Assembly: GCF_018885265.1 (NCBI RefSeq)
Contig: NZ_CP076538.1
Span: forward strand, 7,414,001 to 7,478,000
Direction of reading: 5' to 3'
Source: Amycolatopsis aidingensis
GTDB taxonomy: Bacteria > Actinomycetota > Actinomycetes > Mycobacteriales > Pseudonocardiaceae
DNA length: 64,000 nt
Shown: positions 1 through 10,757 of the stretch, piece after piece
Numbering within the stretch: position 1 is the stretch's first letter
Layout: each line of letters begins with the position of its first letter
The notes under the pieces: model-generated
What the model was told of the DNA's origin: nothing
What the model saw: only the letters and a program-made list of their open reading frames with translations
Databases searched by the model: none
Translations under genes and position numbers: made by a program

Positions 1-409
1 CGTTGATCACCTCGCCGTGGCCCCGCTCCAGCATGCCCGGCAGCACCGCCCTGGTGAGCCGGAGCACCGCCGTCACGTTCAGGTCGAGCTGGGTCTGCAG
101 GTCCGCCATCGCGGCGGTCCAGAACTCGCCGGCCAGGCCCATCCCGGCGTTGTTCACCAGCAGGTCGACCGGTGCCTCCTGGGCGGTGAGCCGCGCCTCC
201 ACGGCCTCGCGGCCCTCGGCGGTGGCCAGGTCGGCCTGGAGCACCTCGGTGCTCGTGCCGTGCCGGTCGCGCAGCTCTCCGGCCAGGGCGGCGAGCCGGT
301 CGGTGTCCCTGGCGACGAGTACGAGTGCGTATCCGTCGGCGGCCAGCCTGCGGGCGAACTGGGCGCCGATGCCCGCGGTGGCGCCGGTAATCAGTGCGGT
401 GGAAGCCAT
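1..409 (-). CDS. Short-chain dehydrogenase/reductase (SDR), C-terminal part outside the window
   Basis: Reading leftward from an ATG at 409, the frame is open to the window edge, so only about 136 N-terminal residues are present. The protein starts with a Rossmann-fold nucleotide motif TGATAGIG near residue 8 and has the SDR structural motif NNAG near residue 90. Both are hallmarks of classical NAD(P)-dependent short-chain dehydrogenases. The Ser-Tyr-Lys catalytic residues would lie beyond the edge. The substrate cannot be judged from this part. Confidence 0.85.
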   Translation of the reverse strand, partial: MASTALITGATAGIGAQFARRLAADGYALVLVARDTDRLAALAGELRDRHGTSTEVLQADLATAEGREAVEARLTAQEAPVDLLVNNAGMGLAGEFWTAAMADLQTQLDLNVTAVLRLTRAVLPGMLERGHGEVIN

Positions 410-615
410 GCTCCGACAGTACCGATTGCGCAGGGTAAAAGTTGCACTACCGGATCCCAGGTGGACACTCACATGGTTGTCACCCACGGTGGTGATAGCA
501 AATCTTTACGTGCTAGTAGTGACACTACGCATGGCACCCACACTATTGTTCGTACCGCCATTCGGAGTAAGTACTGCCTATAAGTACCGCCACCCGCCTA
601 CCGAACAGCGCCTTG

Positions 616-882
616 ATGACCACAGAGAACGGTGCCACCGATTACGTGTCCTTCGTCCGGGGGTACCTGGCCGCGATGAGCCAGGAGCACCAGGACTTCT
701 ACGGGCGCGGGATTCAGGAGTACGAAGCCATGGGTCAAGCTCTTCCCAGCAATTCCACCCTCAGCAACGAACAGGACGGCAAGGGGTTCTTCGCCGGGAC
801 CCTTGACCTTTCCGGCGAGGACGGCGGCGCCGAGCAGTCCGGCAAAACGCAGCGGCAGGCCGCGCCGGAGCCGGCCAACTGA
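616..882 (+). CDS. Small hypothetical protein (88 aa)
   Basis: An open frame of 88 codons starts at ATG 616; a TTG lies one codon upstream at 613. No strong ribosome-binding site is visible. The N-terminal half looks like a folded helical segment rich in aromatic and acidic residues, while the last 40 residues are low-complexity (Gly, Glu, Gln, Pro). I do not recognise a family. It stands alone, divergent from the SDR gene and convergent with the next gene. It may be a real small protein, but the call rests only on the open frame and codon usage. Confidence 0.4.
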   Translation: MTTENGATDYVSFVRGYLAAMSQEHQDFYGRGIQEYEAMGQALPSNSTLSNEQDGKGFFAGTLDLSGEDGGAEQSGKTQRQAAPEPAN

Positions 883-901
883 CCGCTCCGGCGAGACCGG
901 A

Positions 902-1723
902 TCAGAACCCTGGCGGCGGCCTGCGGGCCGGTGGCTCGTCCACACCGAACTGACCGAACTCGGAGTCCAGTTCGGATTCCGGTCCGTCGAGCAGCTCACG
1001 CGAGTCCTGCGCCGCTCCGCCCTGATCCCAGCGCCTGCCGCCGACCGGGCCGCCGACGGGGTGGTCGTCCTCGAACGGATCCACGATGTCCGCGATCTCG
1101 CCGAGGTCCCGCAGCAGCCGCTCCAGCCGGGAGGGACCGACGTTGGGGGCGGCGCTGGCCAGCACCCATTCGCCTTCCAGCCAGGCCACGCCGACATCCC
1201 CGCCGAGCGCGTCCGCGGCGTCCACCAGGTCCTGCGTGATCAGGTTCCGCGAGCCCGGCACGTCATCGGTGAAGGCGTAGCGCTGGCCGACCGGGCCGAG
1301 CAACTCGGGCATCTCCGCACGCTGGAACGGCACACTGGCCAGCCACAGCTCCAGCAGCACCGGATGCACCCGGCTGCACCGCACCGCCACGATCACAGCC
1401 GGGATCACCCCGTCGGCCTCGATGTCGAACACGAACACCTGCCGCCGCCCGTCCGAGGTGAAGGTGGAGCCCGCCACCACATTGACCGCGGACTCGGCAC
1501 CGAAGTACCCGATGGCGCCGCTGGACCACTGCTGCGGAAGGCGCTCGTCCTCCTCGACGAACTGCCAGCCGCGCAGGTCGGCCCAGCGGGCGCGCTCTCT
1601 GTTCCGGGAGCCCTCCTTGGCCCTGTCCACAGCGAGTAGCGCCAGCCCCGCGAGCGCGGCGACAGCGGCGATGACGAACCAGATCCACGCCGGTATACCC
1701 ACGGGCGTCAGCGTAGTACTCAC
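902..1723 (-). CDS. Membrane-anchored hypothetical protein (273 aa)
   Basis: I chose the GTG at 1723 because it places one hydrophobic segment (about residues 10-30) at the N-terminus, followed by basic residues. This is typical of a single-pass protein with a cytoplasmic body. The middle is a mixed alpha/beta domain with many beta-strand-like stretches, and the last 40 residues are charged and probably disordered. No catalytic motif is recognisable. It lies downstream of clpB on the same strand, but a strong hairpin separates the two, so a separate transcript is likely. Confidence 0.65.
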   Translation of the reverse strand: MSTTLTPVGIPAWIWFVIAAVAALAGLALLAVDRAKEGSRNRERARWADLRGWQFVEEDERLPQQWSSGAIGYFGAESAVNVVAGSTFTSDGRRQVFVFDIEADGVIPAVIVAVRCSRVHPVLLELWLASVPFQRAEMPELLGPVGQRYAFTDDVPGSRNLITQDLVDAADALGGDVGVAWLEGEWVLASAAPNVGPSRLERLLRDLGEIADIVDPFEDDHPVGGPVGGRRWDQGGAAQDSRELLDGPESELDSEFGQFGVDEPPARRPPPGF

Positions 1724-1746
1724 CGCCGGGAAGCGAGGGTCAGCAT

Positions 1747-1790
1747 CCCGGTGTCCGCGGGCCCCGTTCGGGCTACCCGCGGACACCGGG
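1747..1790 (-). terminator. Hairpin terminator after clpB
   Basis: CCCGGTGTCCGCGGG at 1747-1761 pairs perfectly with its complement at 1776-1790 across a 14-nt loop. It begins two bases after the clpB stop codon. There is no U-tract, which is normal for high-GC actinobacterial terminators. Confidence 0.75.
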
Positions 1791-1792
1791 CC

Positions 1793-4387
<2,595 letters not shown>

Positions 4388-4464
4388 CCCCTCACCTCTG
4401 TTGCCGTGTACTGCGCCGATGGCAGCCTCTCGGATCTGTTGTCGTCAGGTACAACGTCAGGAAA

Positions 4465-4485
4465 CTTGAGTCTGTTCCACTCAAG
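4465..4485 (-). promoter_or_regulatory. HAIR element (HspR operator) upstream of clpB
   Basis: The sequence is CTTGAGT, seven spacer bases, ACTCAAG: a perfect inverted repeat identical to the HAIR consensus bound by HspR in actinobacteria. It sits 78 bp upstream of the clpB start, in the region shared with the divergent symporter gene. Confidence 0.93.
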
Positions 4486-4622
4486 GTTTGTCTCACTCAC
4501 CGCACACGACCCGGTACTCAGTGTGCGGCAGGACAAAAAAGTGGCAACCGGACGCTCGAACTGGTAACGACATAGGGCCAAGCCCTTGTATTCGTCGCGG
4601 CTTTTCGATGCACTACCGGACC

Positions 4623-6215
4623 ATGTCTAGCATCAGCGCCGGTCCGCTGGCCACGAGCTCACCACCGGACACCGCAACACACATCCTCGCCGCCGAGGGC
4701 GGCACCCTCGCCTCGATCGAGGAATGGATCAACAGCATCTTCGAGCCGGTCTCGGACGGGCTTTCCGCCTTCGTCTTCTACGAGATCACGGTCTTCGGGG
4801 TGTCGTTCCCGTGGATCGTCGCCTGGCTGATCCTGGCCGCGGCCGTGTTCAGCGTCTACTTCGGCTTCGTCCAGTTCCGCAGCTTCAAGCTCGCACTGGA
4901 GCTGGTCCGCGGCAAGTACAGCAAGAAGGACGACCCCGGCGAGATCACCCACTTCCAGGCACTCAGTTCCGCCGTATCCGGGACGGTCGGCCTCGGCAAT
5001 ATCGCGGGTGTCGGTGTCGCCGTCACCATCGGCGGCGCCGGTGCCACCTTCTGGATGATCCTTGCCGGCCTGCTGGGCATGTGCACCAAGTTCGTGGAAT
5101 GCACGCTCGGCGTGAAGTACCGGGAGACACATGCCGACGGCACCGTCTCCGGCGGGCCCATGCACTACCTGCGCAAGGGGCTGGCCGAGCGGTTCGGCAA
5201 GGGTGGCGCGAACATCGGGAAGATCCTCGCGGTGCTGACCGCCATCATGATCCTGTTCTTCGGCCTCGCCGGCGGCAACATGTTCCAGGCGAACCAGACC
5301 TTCGCCCAGCTCAAGGACGTCACCGGCGGTTCGGACGGCTTCCTCGGCAGCGACGGCGCCGCGCTGGTCTTCGGCATCCTGCTCGCCGTCGTCGTCGGCG
5401 CAGTGATCATCGGCGGGATCAAGTCCATCGGCAAGGTGACCAGCAGGCTGGTCCCCTCGATGGCGGTCATCTACATCGCCGCCTGCCTGATCGTCATCCT
5501 GGTCAACATCACCGACGTGCCCGCAGCCTTCGGCGCGATCATCTCCGGCGCCTTCTCCCCCGAGGGCGTGCTCGGTGGTGCCATCGGCGCCCTGATCGTC
5601 GGCTTCCAGCGGGCGGCGTTCTCCAACGAGGCCGGCCTCGGCTCGGCGCCGATCGCGCACTCGGCCGTGAAGACGAAGAACCCGGTCACCGAGGGGTACG
5701 TGGCGCTGCTCGAGCCGTTCATCGACACGGTGGTCGTCTGCACCATGACGGCACTGACGATCATCATCGCGAACACCCAGTTCTGGAACGACGCGCAGGC
5801 GACCGTGTTCGCGGGCGGCGAGACCCCGGACGGGGTCACGGTGACCTCCAGCTCCTTCGAGACGGTGCTGCCGTGGTTCCCGTACGTGCTCACCATCGCG
5901 GTGGCGCTGTTCGCGCTGTCCACGATGATCACCTGGGCGTACTACGGGCAGAAGGCCTGGACCTTCCTGTTCGGCAAGAGCCAGACCAGTGAGCGCATCT
6001 ACCAGCTGATCTTCTGCCTGTTCATCGTCGCGGGCTCGGTGCTGACCCTGGGCAGCGTGCTCAGCTTCGCGGACGCGGTGCTGTTCATGCTGGCGCTGTT
6101 CAACATCATCGGCCTCTACCTGCTGATGCCGGTGGTCAAGCGCGAGGTCAAGAGCTTCAGGGAGAAGCTGCGCTCCGGCGAGGTGAAGAAGAACGACGAG
6201 AAGGTCACGAGCTGA
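4623..6215 (+). CDS. Sodium:alanine/glycine symporter family (AGCS) transporter
   Basis: A polytopic membrane protein of about 530 residues with ten or more hydrophobic segments. It carries AGCS family features: the segment around SGTVGLGNIAGV in the first third, SGGPMHYLRKGL, and the FSNEAGLGSAPIAHSA motif in the second half. Family members import alanine, glycine or related amino acids with Na+. The start is uncertain: ATG 4608 and ATG 4623 are both possible and neither has a strong ribosome-binding site. The C-terminal tail is short, basic and cytoplasmic. The gene is divergent from clpB and convergent with the MarR gene, with an 11-bp overlap at the 3' ends. Confidence 0.92.
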   Translation: MSSISAGPLATSSPPDTATHILAAEGGTLASIEEWINSIFEPVSDGLSAFVFYEITVFGVSFPWIVAWLILAAAVFSVYFGFVQFRSFKLALELVRGKYSKKDDPGEITHFQALSSAVSGTVGLGNIAGVGVAVTIGGAGATFWMILAGLLGMCTKFVECTLGVKYRETHADGTVSGGPMHYLRKGLAERFGKGGANIGKILAVLTAIMILFFGLAGGNMFQANQTFAQLKDVTGGSDGFLGSDGAALVFGILLAVVVGAVIIGGIKSIGKVTSRLVPSMAVIYIAACLIVILVNITDVPAAFGAIISGAFSPEGVLGGAIGALIVGFQRAAFSNEAGLGSAPIAHSAVKTKNPVTEGYVALLEPFIDTVVVCTMTALTIIIANTQFWNDAQATVFAGGETPDGVTVTSSSFETVLPWFPYVLTIAVALFALSTMITWAYYGQKAWTFLFGKSQTSERIYQLIFCLFIVAGSVLTLGSVLSFADAVLFMLALFNIIGLYLLMPVVKREVKSFREKLRSGEVKKNDEKVTS

Positions 6216-6729
6216 CCTGCCAGGGTGCCCGCGGGCCGGCATGGTCCGCGGGCACCCGGCCTGCCTGATCCTCCCCGTCCTCCGGGCCGAGCACCGCGCG
6301 CAGGTCGGTGTTCACCGCCCGCAACCGCTCCACCAGGCCGCGCAGCTCCCGCTCGGTCCAGTTGTCCAGCGCGCGGCCGACCAGCCCCAGGTACAGCTCC
6401 CGCCAGCGCGCCAGCTCCGCCGCGCCCCGTACCGAGATCCGGACCAGTGCCGCCCGCCCGTCCTCGGGCGCAGGCCTGCGCTCGACCAGCTCGGCCGCCA
6501 GCAGCTGGGTGATCTGCCTGCTCACCACGGAGAGGTCGACCAGCCTGCGGCGTGCCAGCTCGGACGGCCTGCACTCACCGACATCGGAAAGCTCTGCCAG
6601 CAGGCCGACGGCCGCGGGGTGCAGTCCCAGCTCCTCCGGCCAGATCCGCGCCGTCCAGGCGTGCTGCACCTGCGCCACGGCACGCAGCTCGCGCACGAGT
6701 TCGAGGCGTACCTCCTCGGCTTCGGTCAT
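6205..6729 (-). CDS. MarR-family transcriptional regulator
   Basis: A 174-residue protein with the winged-helix MarR layout: an N-terminal dimer helix, a helix-turn-helix around RPSELARRRLVDLSVVSRQI (about residues 50-75), and a wing containing PEDGRAALVRIS. The ATG at 6729 follows a GTGAGG ribosome-binding site. It is divergent from the flavohaemoglobin-like gene across about 320 bp, so that gene is a possible target. The last codons overlap the 3' end of the symporter gene on the other strand. Confidence 0.88.
   Translation of the reverse strand: MTEAEEVRLELVRELRAVAQVQHAWTARIWPEELGLHPAAVGLLAELSDVGECRPSELARRRLVDLSVVSRQITQLLAAELVERRPAPEDGRAALVRISVRGAAELARWRELYLGLVGRALDNWTERELRGLVERLRAVNTDLRAVLGPEDGEDQAGRVPADHAGPRAPWQVSS
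6223..6257. terminator. Hairpin at the convergent ends of the symporter and marR
   Basis: GGGTGCCCGCGG (6223-6234) pairs with CCGCGGGCACCC (6246-6257) across an 11-nt loop. It starts 8 bp after the symporter stop and lies within the last codons of the MarR gene. It probably terminates the symporter transcript. Confidence 0.6.
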
Positions 6730-7051
6730 GGCCTCACCCACCCGGTTACTTGTGCTATACAACCTTAGATTCGGATAATTGTGTGCGGCAACTATTCAAA
6801 ACGTGAGGTGACGCACGTATTAGCCGCATGTAAACCACCCGTCCGGAGCAACCCTGAACAAACAACCTGTGCAGCGGCTACCGCCCAAGCGGTCGGCAAC
6901 ATATGTTGTGGAGAGTGCTTGATCCGGAAGGGTGGAATATCCATGAAGCTGCATGGCGCCAGACGGGGAAATGCCCTGCCGTGGGCGATGAGCCCGCGGC
7001 ACGCCACCCGTTCGTGACCAGTCACGAGCACGAGTACGAAGTGTGGGCGCA
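6730..7051 (+). promoter_or_regulatory. Divergent promoter region with a 24-codon mini-ORF
   Basis: This stretch separates marR from the flavohaemoglobin-like gene. It is more AT-rich than its surroundings and contains a palindrome ACATATGT near 6899. A 24-codon frame (6943-7017) starts with ATG after a GGAAGGGTGG-type ribosome-binding site and ends 34 bp before the next gene. This could be a leader peptide or chance. No riboswitch fold is recognisable. Confidence 0.35.
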
Positions 7052-8230
7052 ATGACAGCCGACGCGGTCAGCCCCGTTCCACGGGCCTCCGCGGTGCATC
7101 GCGAGGCGCCTCCGGCCGTCACCGCGATGGTGCGGCTCATCCGGGACGCCTGGGCCAAGGCCGAGCCGTACACCCCGGAGATCACCCAGTTCTTCTACGG
7201 CATGTTGTTCACCCTCGCCCCTGCCACCCGCGACTTCTTCCCGATCAATATGGAGGTGCAGCGCGGCAGGCTGGTACGCGCGCTGGTGCACATCGTGCAG
7301 ATGGTGGACCGCCCGGACGACCTGGTGCCCTTCCTCCGCCAGCTGGGCCGGGACCATCGCAAGTTCGGCGTGGTGGCCAAGCACTACGAGGCGGTGGGCA
7401 CGGCGCTGCTGGCCGCGCTCAAGCGGCATCTGGGCGAGGACTGGACCCCGGAGGTGGAACGCGCCTGGGCCGAGGCGTACACCATCATCGCGCGGTCGAT
7501 GCAGGAGGCTGCGGCCGCCGACGACAACCCGCCGTTCTGGTACGGGCACGTCGCCGAGCACCGCAGGCTGAGCTGGGACCTCGCACTGGTCCGGATCGAG
7601 CCCGAGCAGGCGGTGCCCTACCGGCCCGGCCAGTACATGAGCATCGAGGTCCCGCAGCGGCCGCGGCTGTGGCGCTACCTCACCCCGGCGAACGCGCCGC
7701 GCGAGGACGGCTCGATCGAGTTCCACGTGCGCGCGGTGGACGGGGGCTGGGTGTCCAGGGCGATCGTCAGCCACACCCAGGCCGGGGACGTCTGGCGGAT
7801 CGGTCCCCCGCTCGGCCGGATGCATGTGGACCGGGAGTCCGGCCGGAACGTGCTGATGATCGCCGGGGGCACCGGGGTCGCGACCATGCAGTCCATGCTG
7901 GACGACCTCGCCCAGTGGGCGGAGAACCCGCAGGTGCAGCTGTTCTACGGTGGCCCGACCCGGGACGACCTCTACGACCTCGAGCAACTGCGCGCGATCG
8001 CCTCGGTCAACCCCTGGCTGACCGTGACCCCGGTGGTGGAACGCGGGTCCGGACTGCCCGGCTGCGAGCACGGCACCCTGGCCGAGGCGGTCACCCGGCG
8101 GGGTGCCTGGCCCAACCACGACGTGCTGGTCTCCGGCTCACCGGCGATGATCCGGGCCACCGTGTCCAGGATGCTGGTCGCCGGGACCGCGCTGGACCAG
8201 ATTCGCTACGACCCCTTCACCATCGACTGA
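7052..8230 (+). CDS. Flavohaemoglobin-like protein (globin + FAD/NAD(P)H reductase)
   Basis: The 392-residue protein has an N-terminal globin domain (about residues 20-150) with the proximal-His region GRDHRKFGVVAKHY. A ferredoxin-NADP reductase module follows: FAD-binding RPGQYMSIEV near residue 190 and nucleotide-binding GGTGVATMQSML near residue 270. Flavohaemoglobins oxidise nitric oxide to nitrate using NAD(P)H. The domain order and length fit, although actinobacteria also have related globin reductases whose NO dioxygenase role is unproven. ATG 7052 was preferred over GTG 7043. It is divergent from marR, and the mobile element begins just after its terminator. Confidence 0.88.
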   Translation: MTADAVSPVPRASAVHREAPPAVTAMVRLIRDAWAKAEPYTPEITQFFYGMLFTLAPATRDFFPINMEVQRGRLVRALVHIVQMVDRPDDLVPFLRQLGRDHRKFGVVAKHYEAVGTALLAALKRHLGEDWTPEVERAWAEAYTIIARSMQEAAAADDNPPFWYGHVAEHRRLSWDLALVRIEPEQAVPYRPGQYMSIEVPQRPRLWRYLTPANAPREDGSIEFHVRAVDGGWVSRAIVSHTQAGDVWRIGPPLGRMHVDRESGRNVLMIAGGTGVATMQSMLDDLAQWAENPQVQLFYGGPTRDDLYDLEQLRAIASVNPWLTVTPVVERGSGLPGCEHGTLAEAVTRRGAWPNHDVLVSGSPAMIRATVSRMLVAGTALDQIRYDPFTID

Positions 8231-8235
8231 CCTCT

Positions 8236-8258
8236 GCTGTGAGTGACCCGTTCACAGC
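8236..8258 (+). terminator. Hairpin after the flavohaemoglobin-like gene
   Basis: GCTGTGA (8236-8242) pairs with TCACAGC (8252-8258), 5 bp after the stop codon. It also forms the outer edge of the repeat that marks the left end of the integrated element. Confidence 0.5.
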
Positions 8259-8263
8259 GGGGC

Positions 8264-8278
8264 AGGGTCCTGACCTGC
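8264..8278 (-). repeat. 15-bp end repeat, left copy (inverted relative to the right copy)
   Basis: AGGGTCCTGACCTGC here is the exact reverse complement of GCAGGTCAGGACCCT at 17136-17150. Weaker similarity continues outward for about 25 bp into a GTGAA...TTCAC palindrome on both sides. A 15-base exact match at the two ends is unlikely by chance. Confidence 0.7.
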
Positions 8279-8288
8279 ATGAATGGTG

Positions 8289-9482
8289 TTACTGGCCCTC
8301 AGCGGTACGCAAGGGGTACGCAGGGGCGGAGAACGCGGTGTCGATGATGCCGCGTGCCCGGTCGTTGCTGCGTTCGAACAGGTGTCCGTAGGTATCGGCC
8401 GTGATCTTGATGGAGGCGTGGCCCATGAAGACCTGGACTTCCTTCATGGACGCGCCTCCATCGATCAGCATGGAGGCGTAGTAGTGGCGGAGTTGGTGCT
8501 GCCCGGTCCCCGGCGACGGCGTGAGCCCCGCCGTGCGCACCGCAGGGTGCCACGCGTCGCGGTTGAAGTCGCGGGCGCTGATCAGGTCGTGTCCGTCGAA
8601 GAACAGGACGCGCCAGTCCTTTCGGCAACAGGTGCACCGCACGGTGCGCGTGCCGTGCCGCTTGATGTGCGCCGTGAGCGCGTCGCTGGCCACGGTCGGC
8701 ATGGGCACGGTGCGGGCCTTCCCCCGCTTCGGGGGCGCGAGCACGAGTTTCCCGTCAACCCGCTTCACCTGATGCCGGATCGTGATCTCTTTGCGGAGCG
8801 GGTTCATGTCCTCGACCGCCACGGCGAGGCTTTCGCCCTGCCGGTGCCCGCAGGTGGCCGACAGCAGCGGTATGGGCCGTGTCCGGTCGCTGAAGCCGCC
8901 GAGAACCGCGTTCACGGTGTCGTGCTCCCAGATGTCGCGCACCCGCCGAGCGGGAGCACCGGGGCCGGTCAGGCCGTCGAAGGGGTGCTTGGCGATCACC
9001 CCGTCCGTGACGGCGGTGCGCAGGATCGACCCGAGCAACACCCACGCCACAGTCAGAGTCGCGTCGGCGTAGGGTTCACCGTTGCGTTTGCGCCGGTCCC
9101 GCATCCAGGCGCGCCAGGCGGTGACGGTTGCCGGTTGGATGTCGCGCATCCGCATGACACCGAAGTACGGCCGTAGGTGGCTGTTGATCCGTGACGCGAC
9201 CGTGCGCCGGGACTCCGCGTCGTAATCGCGTTGCGCGTTCCAGGTGTCGGCGTAGGCGCCGAACGTCTCGGTTCCGGCTTTGTGGTCGAACGGCACCAGC
9301 CCCTTGAGCAGGTCCCCGTTGATCTTGGTGTCGTAGGCTTCCGCGTCGCTTTTCTTGTGGAAGGACACGGTGCGGGCGCCCCGGTTGCGCACGCGCCACC
9401 GTTTGCCCCGTCCGTGCCGCTTGGTCTTGACCTTCTTACCGGTGGCCTTGTCCGGGGCGTACCAGGAGTCTTCCACTGCCAT
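8289..9482 (-). CDS. int: Tyrosine (phage-type) integrase
   Basis: A 397-residue site-specific recombinase with an N-terminal arm-binding segment, a SAM-like core-binding domain around residues 85-165, and a C-terminal catalytic domain. The catalytic residues are visible: GHRQGES (Arg I region), HQLRHYY (the HxxR box) and GHASIKITADTYGH with the nucleophilic Tyr. I chose ATG 9482 because it begins two bases after the stop of the upstream gene; the frame further upstream reads as a shadow. The 3' end lies at the left end of the element and contains GGTACGCA repeats that may be arm-type binding sites. It should catalyse integration and excision. Confidence 0.95.
   Translation of the reverse strand: MAVEDSWYAPDKATGKKVKTKRHGRGKRWRVRNRGARTVSFHKKSDAEAYDTKINGDLLKGLVPFDHKAGTETFGAYADTWNAQRDYDAESRRTVASRINSHLRPYFGVMRMRDIQPATVTAWRAWMRDRRKRNGEPYADATLTVAWVLLGSILRTAVTDGVIAKHPFDGLTGPGAPARRVRDIWEHDTVNAVLGGFSDRTRPIPLLSATCGHRQGESLAVAVEDMNPLRKEITIRHQVKRVDGKLVLAPPKRGKARTVPMPTVASDALTAHIKRHGTRTVRCTCCRKDWRVLFFDGHDLISARDFNRDAWHPAVRTAGLTPSPGTGQHQLRHYYASMLIDGGASMKEVQVFMGHASIKITADTYGHLFERSNDRARGIIDTAFSAPAYPLRTAEGQ
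8304..8322. repeat. Two GGTACGCA repeats near the left end (candidate integrase arm sites)
   Basis: GGTACGCA occurs at 8304-8311 and 8315-8322, inside the last codons of int. The same octamer recurs near the right end at 17028-17054. Repeats clustered at both ends of an integrase-carrying element are typical of arm-type binding sites, but this is inference. Confidence 0.45.
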
Positions 9483-9484
9483 GG

Positions 9485-10141
9485 TCAGGCCTCGCTCTCG
9501 TCGCTGGCGTCGCCCGGCACGCCGTGGCCTCGCTGCCGGAGCATGTCCCGGATCTCGTCCTGAGTCGGCTGGTGCTGGTCGTCGTCGCTGGCCTGATCCT
9601 GTTGTTCCTCGAACAAGCCGCGTTCGCGTGCTTGCTGTACCCGCCGGTAGGCGGTGCGGCGGCTGTAGCCGAGCACGAGTTCCACGGCCTGCATCGGCGC
9701 TTTCGGGTGCTCCCGGTAGACCGCGACGACCTGCTGTAGCTCCTCCAACGAGGGGCCACGGCCGGTGGCCTGCGCGTCCTCGACCACCTTCCGCCGTTGC
9801 CACATTTCGCGCTCGTCCGCCGGGCGGGTCTCGGCGCTCAGGGGGTCTTCCTCGGTCACCACGTCGGCGAACTCCATGAACACATCGCGCACGAGCACAT
9901 CGACGTTGAGCCCGGCGAGATCGCTCGTGCGCACGGGACGGCCCTGCGGGGAGGCGACCACGTGGAACCCGGTGCACTCGGGCCGTCCGTCCCGTACGGC
10001 GAACTCCATGCGCAGATCAGGGGTGCCCTTGTCGCCGGTCACCGTCCAGGTGATCGCCGCTGGAACGACGTAGTTACCCATGCGGACCAGCCCGCCGCTG
10101 CCGGAGCGCGTGGTCAGCCGTCCTCGTCCTTGCCACGTCAT
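9485..10141 (-). CDS. Hypothetical protein with a C-terminal helix-turn-helix-like segment
   Basis: The 218-residue protein is the first gene of the leftward int operon, with two bases between its stop and the int start. The N-terminal half is a beta-rich domain without known motifs. The C-terminal half has a resolvase-like helix-turn-helix segment (LGYSRRTAYRRVQQARERGL, about residues 157-176) followed by an acidic, Gln-rich tail. It may bind element DNA or help control int. An alternative start is Met21 at 10081. The function is unknown. Confidence 0.7.
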   Translation of the reverse strand: MTWQGRGRLTTRSGSGGLVRMGNYVVPAAITWTVTGDKGTPDLRMEFAVRDGRPECTGFHVVASPQGRPVRTSDLAGLNVDVLVRDVFMEFADVVTEEDPLSAETRPADEREMWQRRKVVEDAQATGRGPSLEELQQVVAVYREHPKAPMQAVELVLGYSRRTAYRRVQQARERGLFEEQQDQASDDDQHQPTQDEIRDMLRQRGHGVPGDASDESEA

Positions 10142-10160
10142 ACGTGCTTGCCAATCTCTA

Positions 10161-10250
10161 GGGTGTCAATGGCACTTCAAACAGTGCCAACAGGGTGCCA
10201 ACCTGTCAATGAGTGAGCGGCAAGGAGACCGCTCGGGAGTTGACAGGAGG
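10161..10250 (+). promoter_or_regulatory. Divergent control region and structured leader of the xis operon
   Basis: Two GTGCCAAC direct repeats (10184-10191, 10195-10202) lie between the divergent int and xis operons and look like operator sites. They are followed by CCTGTCAA at 10202-10209, which can pair with TTGACAGG at 10240-10247. Inside this, GAGCGG (10215-10220) pairs with CCGCTC (10229-10234). The outer stem covers the first bases of the xis ribosome-binding site AGGAGG, so translation may be gated by this structure. Confidence 0.5.
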
Positions 10251-10257
10251 TGACTGG

Positions 10258-10455
10258 ATGGCTGAGCGCCGACCACTGGCGTCTCGGCGCCAGGTGGCTG
10301 TGTTCCTCGGGATACCGGAGAAGACGCTGGATCAGTGGGCGTACCGGGGTCTCGGCCCTCGGTACCGGCGGGTGGGCAAGCACGCCCGGTATGCCTGGCG
10401 TGATGTCGAGGCGTGGCTTGCCCAGCAGGGCGGCGGAGGGAGCGACGCCGCATGA
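10258..10455 (+). CDS. xis: Excisionase-like HTH protein
   Basis: A 65-residue basic protein with a MerR-type winged helix-turn-helix: SRRQVAVFLGIPEKTLDQWAYR, then a wing with RYRRVGKHARYAW and the helix DVEAWLAQQ. This is the standard fold of actinobacterial excisionases (HTH_17 type). The start at ATG 10258 is fixed by an AGGAGG box seven bases upstream. It is the first gene of a rightward operon; its stop overlaps the next ATG (ATGA). It likely directs the integrase toward excision. Confidence 0.88.
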   Translation: MAERRPLASRRQVAVFLGIPEKTLDQWAYRGLGPRYRRVGKHARYAWRDVEAWLAQQGGGGSDAA

Positions 10456-10757
10456 GCCGAGAGAAGGAAGCCCGCCCGGCGGTCGACCAGGCGGGTTCCG
10501 GGGCACAGATCACCACTGCCGCGTGCCACGGTAGCGCGACCGGAAGTGTCCATGCCCATCTGCGCGCCCGTCGTGCGGCGTCCTACCGGCTGCCGCCGTT
10601 GCCCGAGGGGCGGCGTGACCCGCTCGACCCGCCGCCCGTGCCGCCTCGCCTGTCGGTGGAGTCGGCCCGTGCCGCCTGGCGACACCTGTACCACCACGGA
10701 CTGATGTCCACCGTGGTCGAACAGACCCTTGCCCGATCCATCGGGGCGGCACCATGA
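10452..10757 (+). CDS. Small basic hypothetical protein of the replication operon
   Basis: A 101-residue protein that overlaps its neighbours on both sides by ATGA junctions, so it is translationally coupled between xis and the RepA-like gene. It is Arg/Pro rich in the middle and ends with a helical segment (about residues 70-98). No known domain is visible. Its place suggests a role in replication or its control, but that is inference from position only. Confidence 0.65.
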   Translation: MSREKEARPAVDQAGSGAQITTAACHGSATGSVHAHLRARRAASYRLPPLPEGRRDPLDPPPVPPRLSVESARAAWRHLYHHGLMSTVVEQTLARSIGAAP

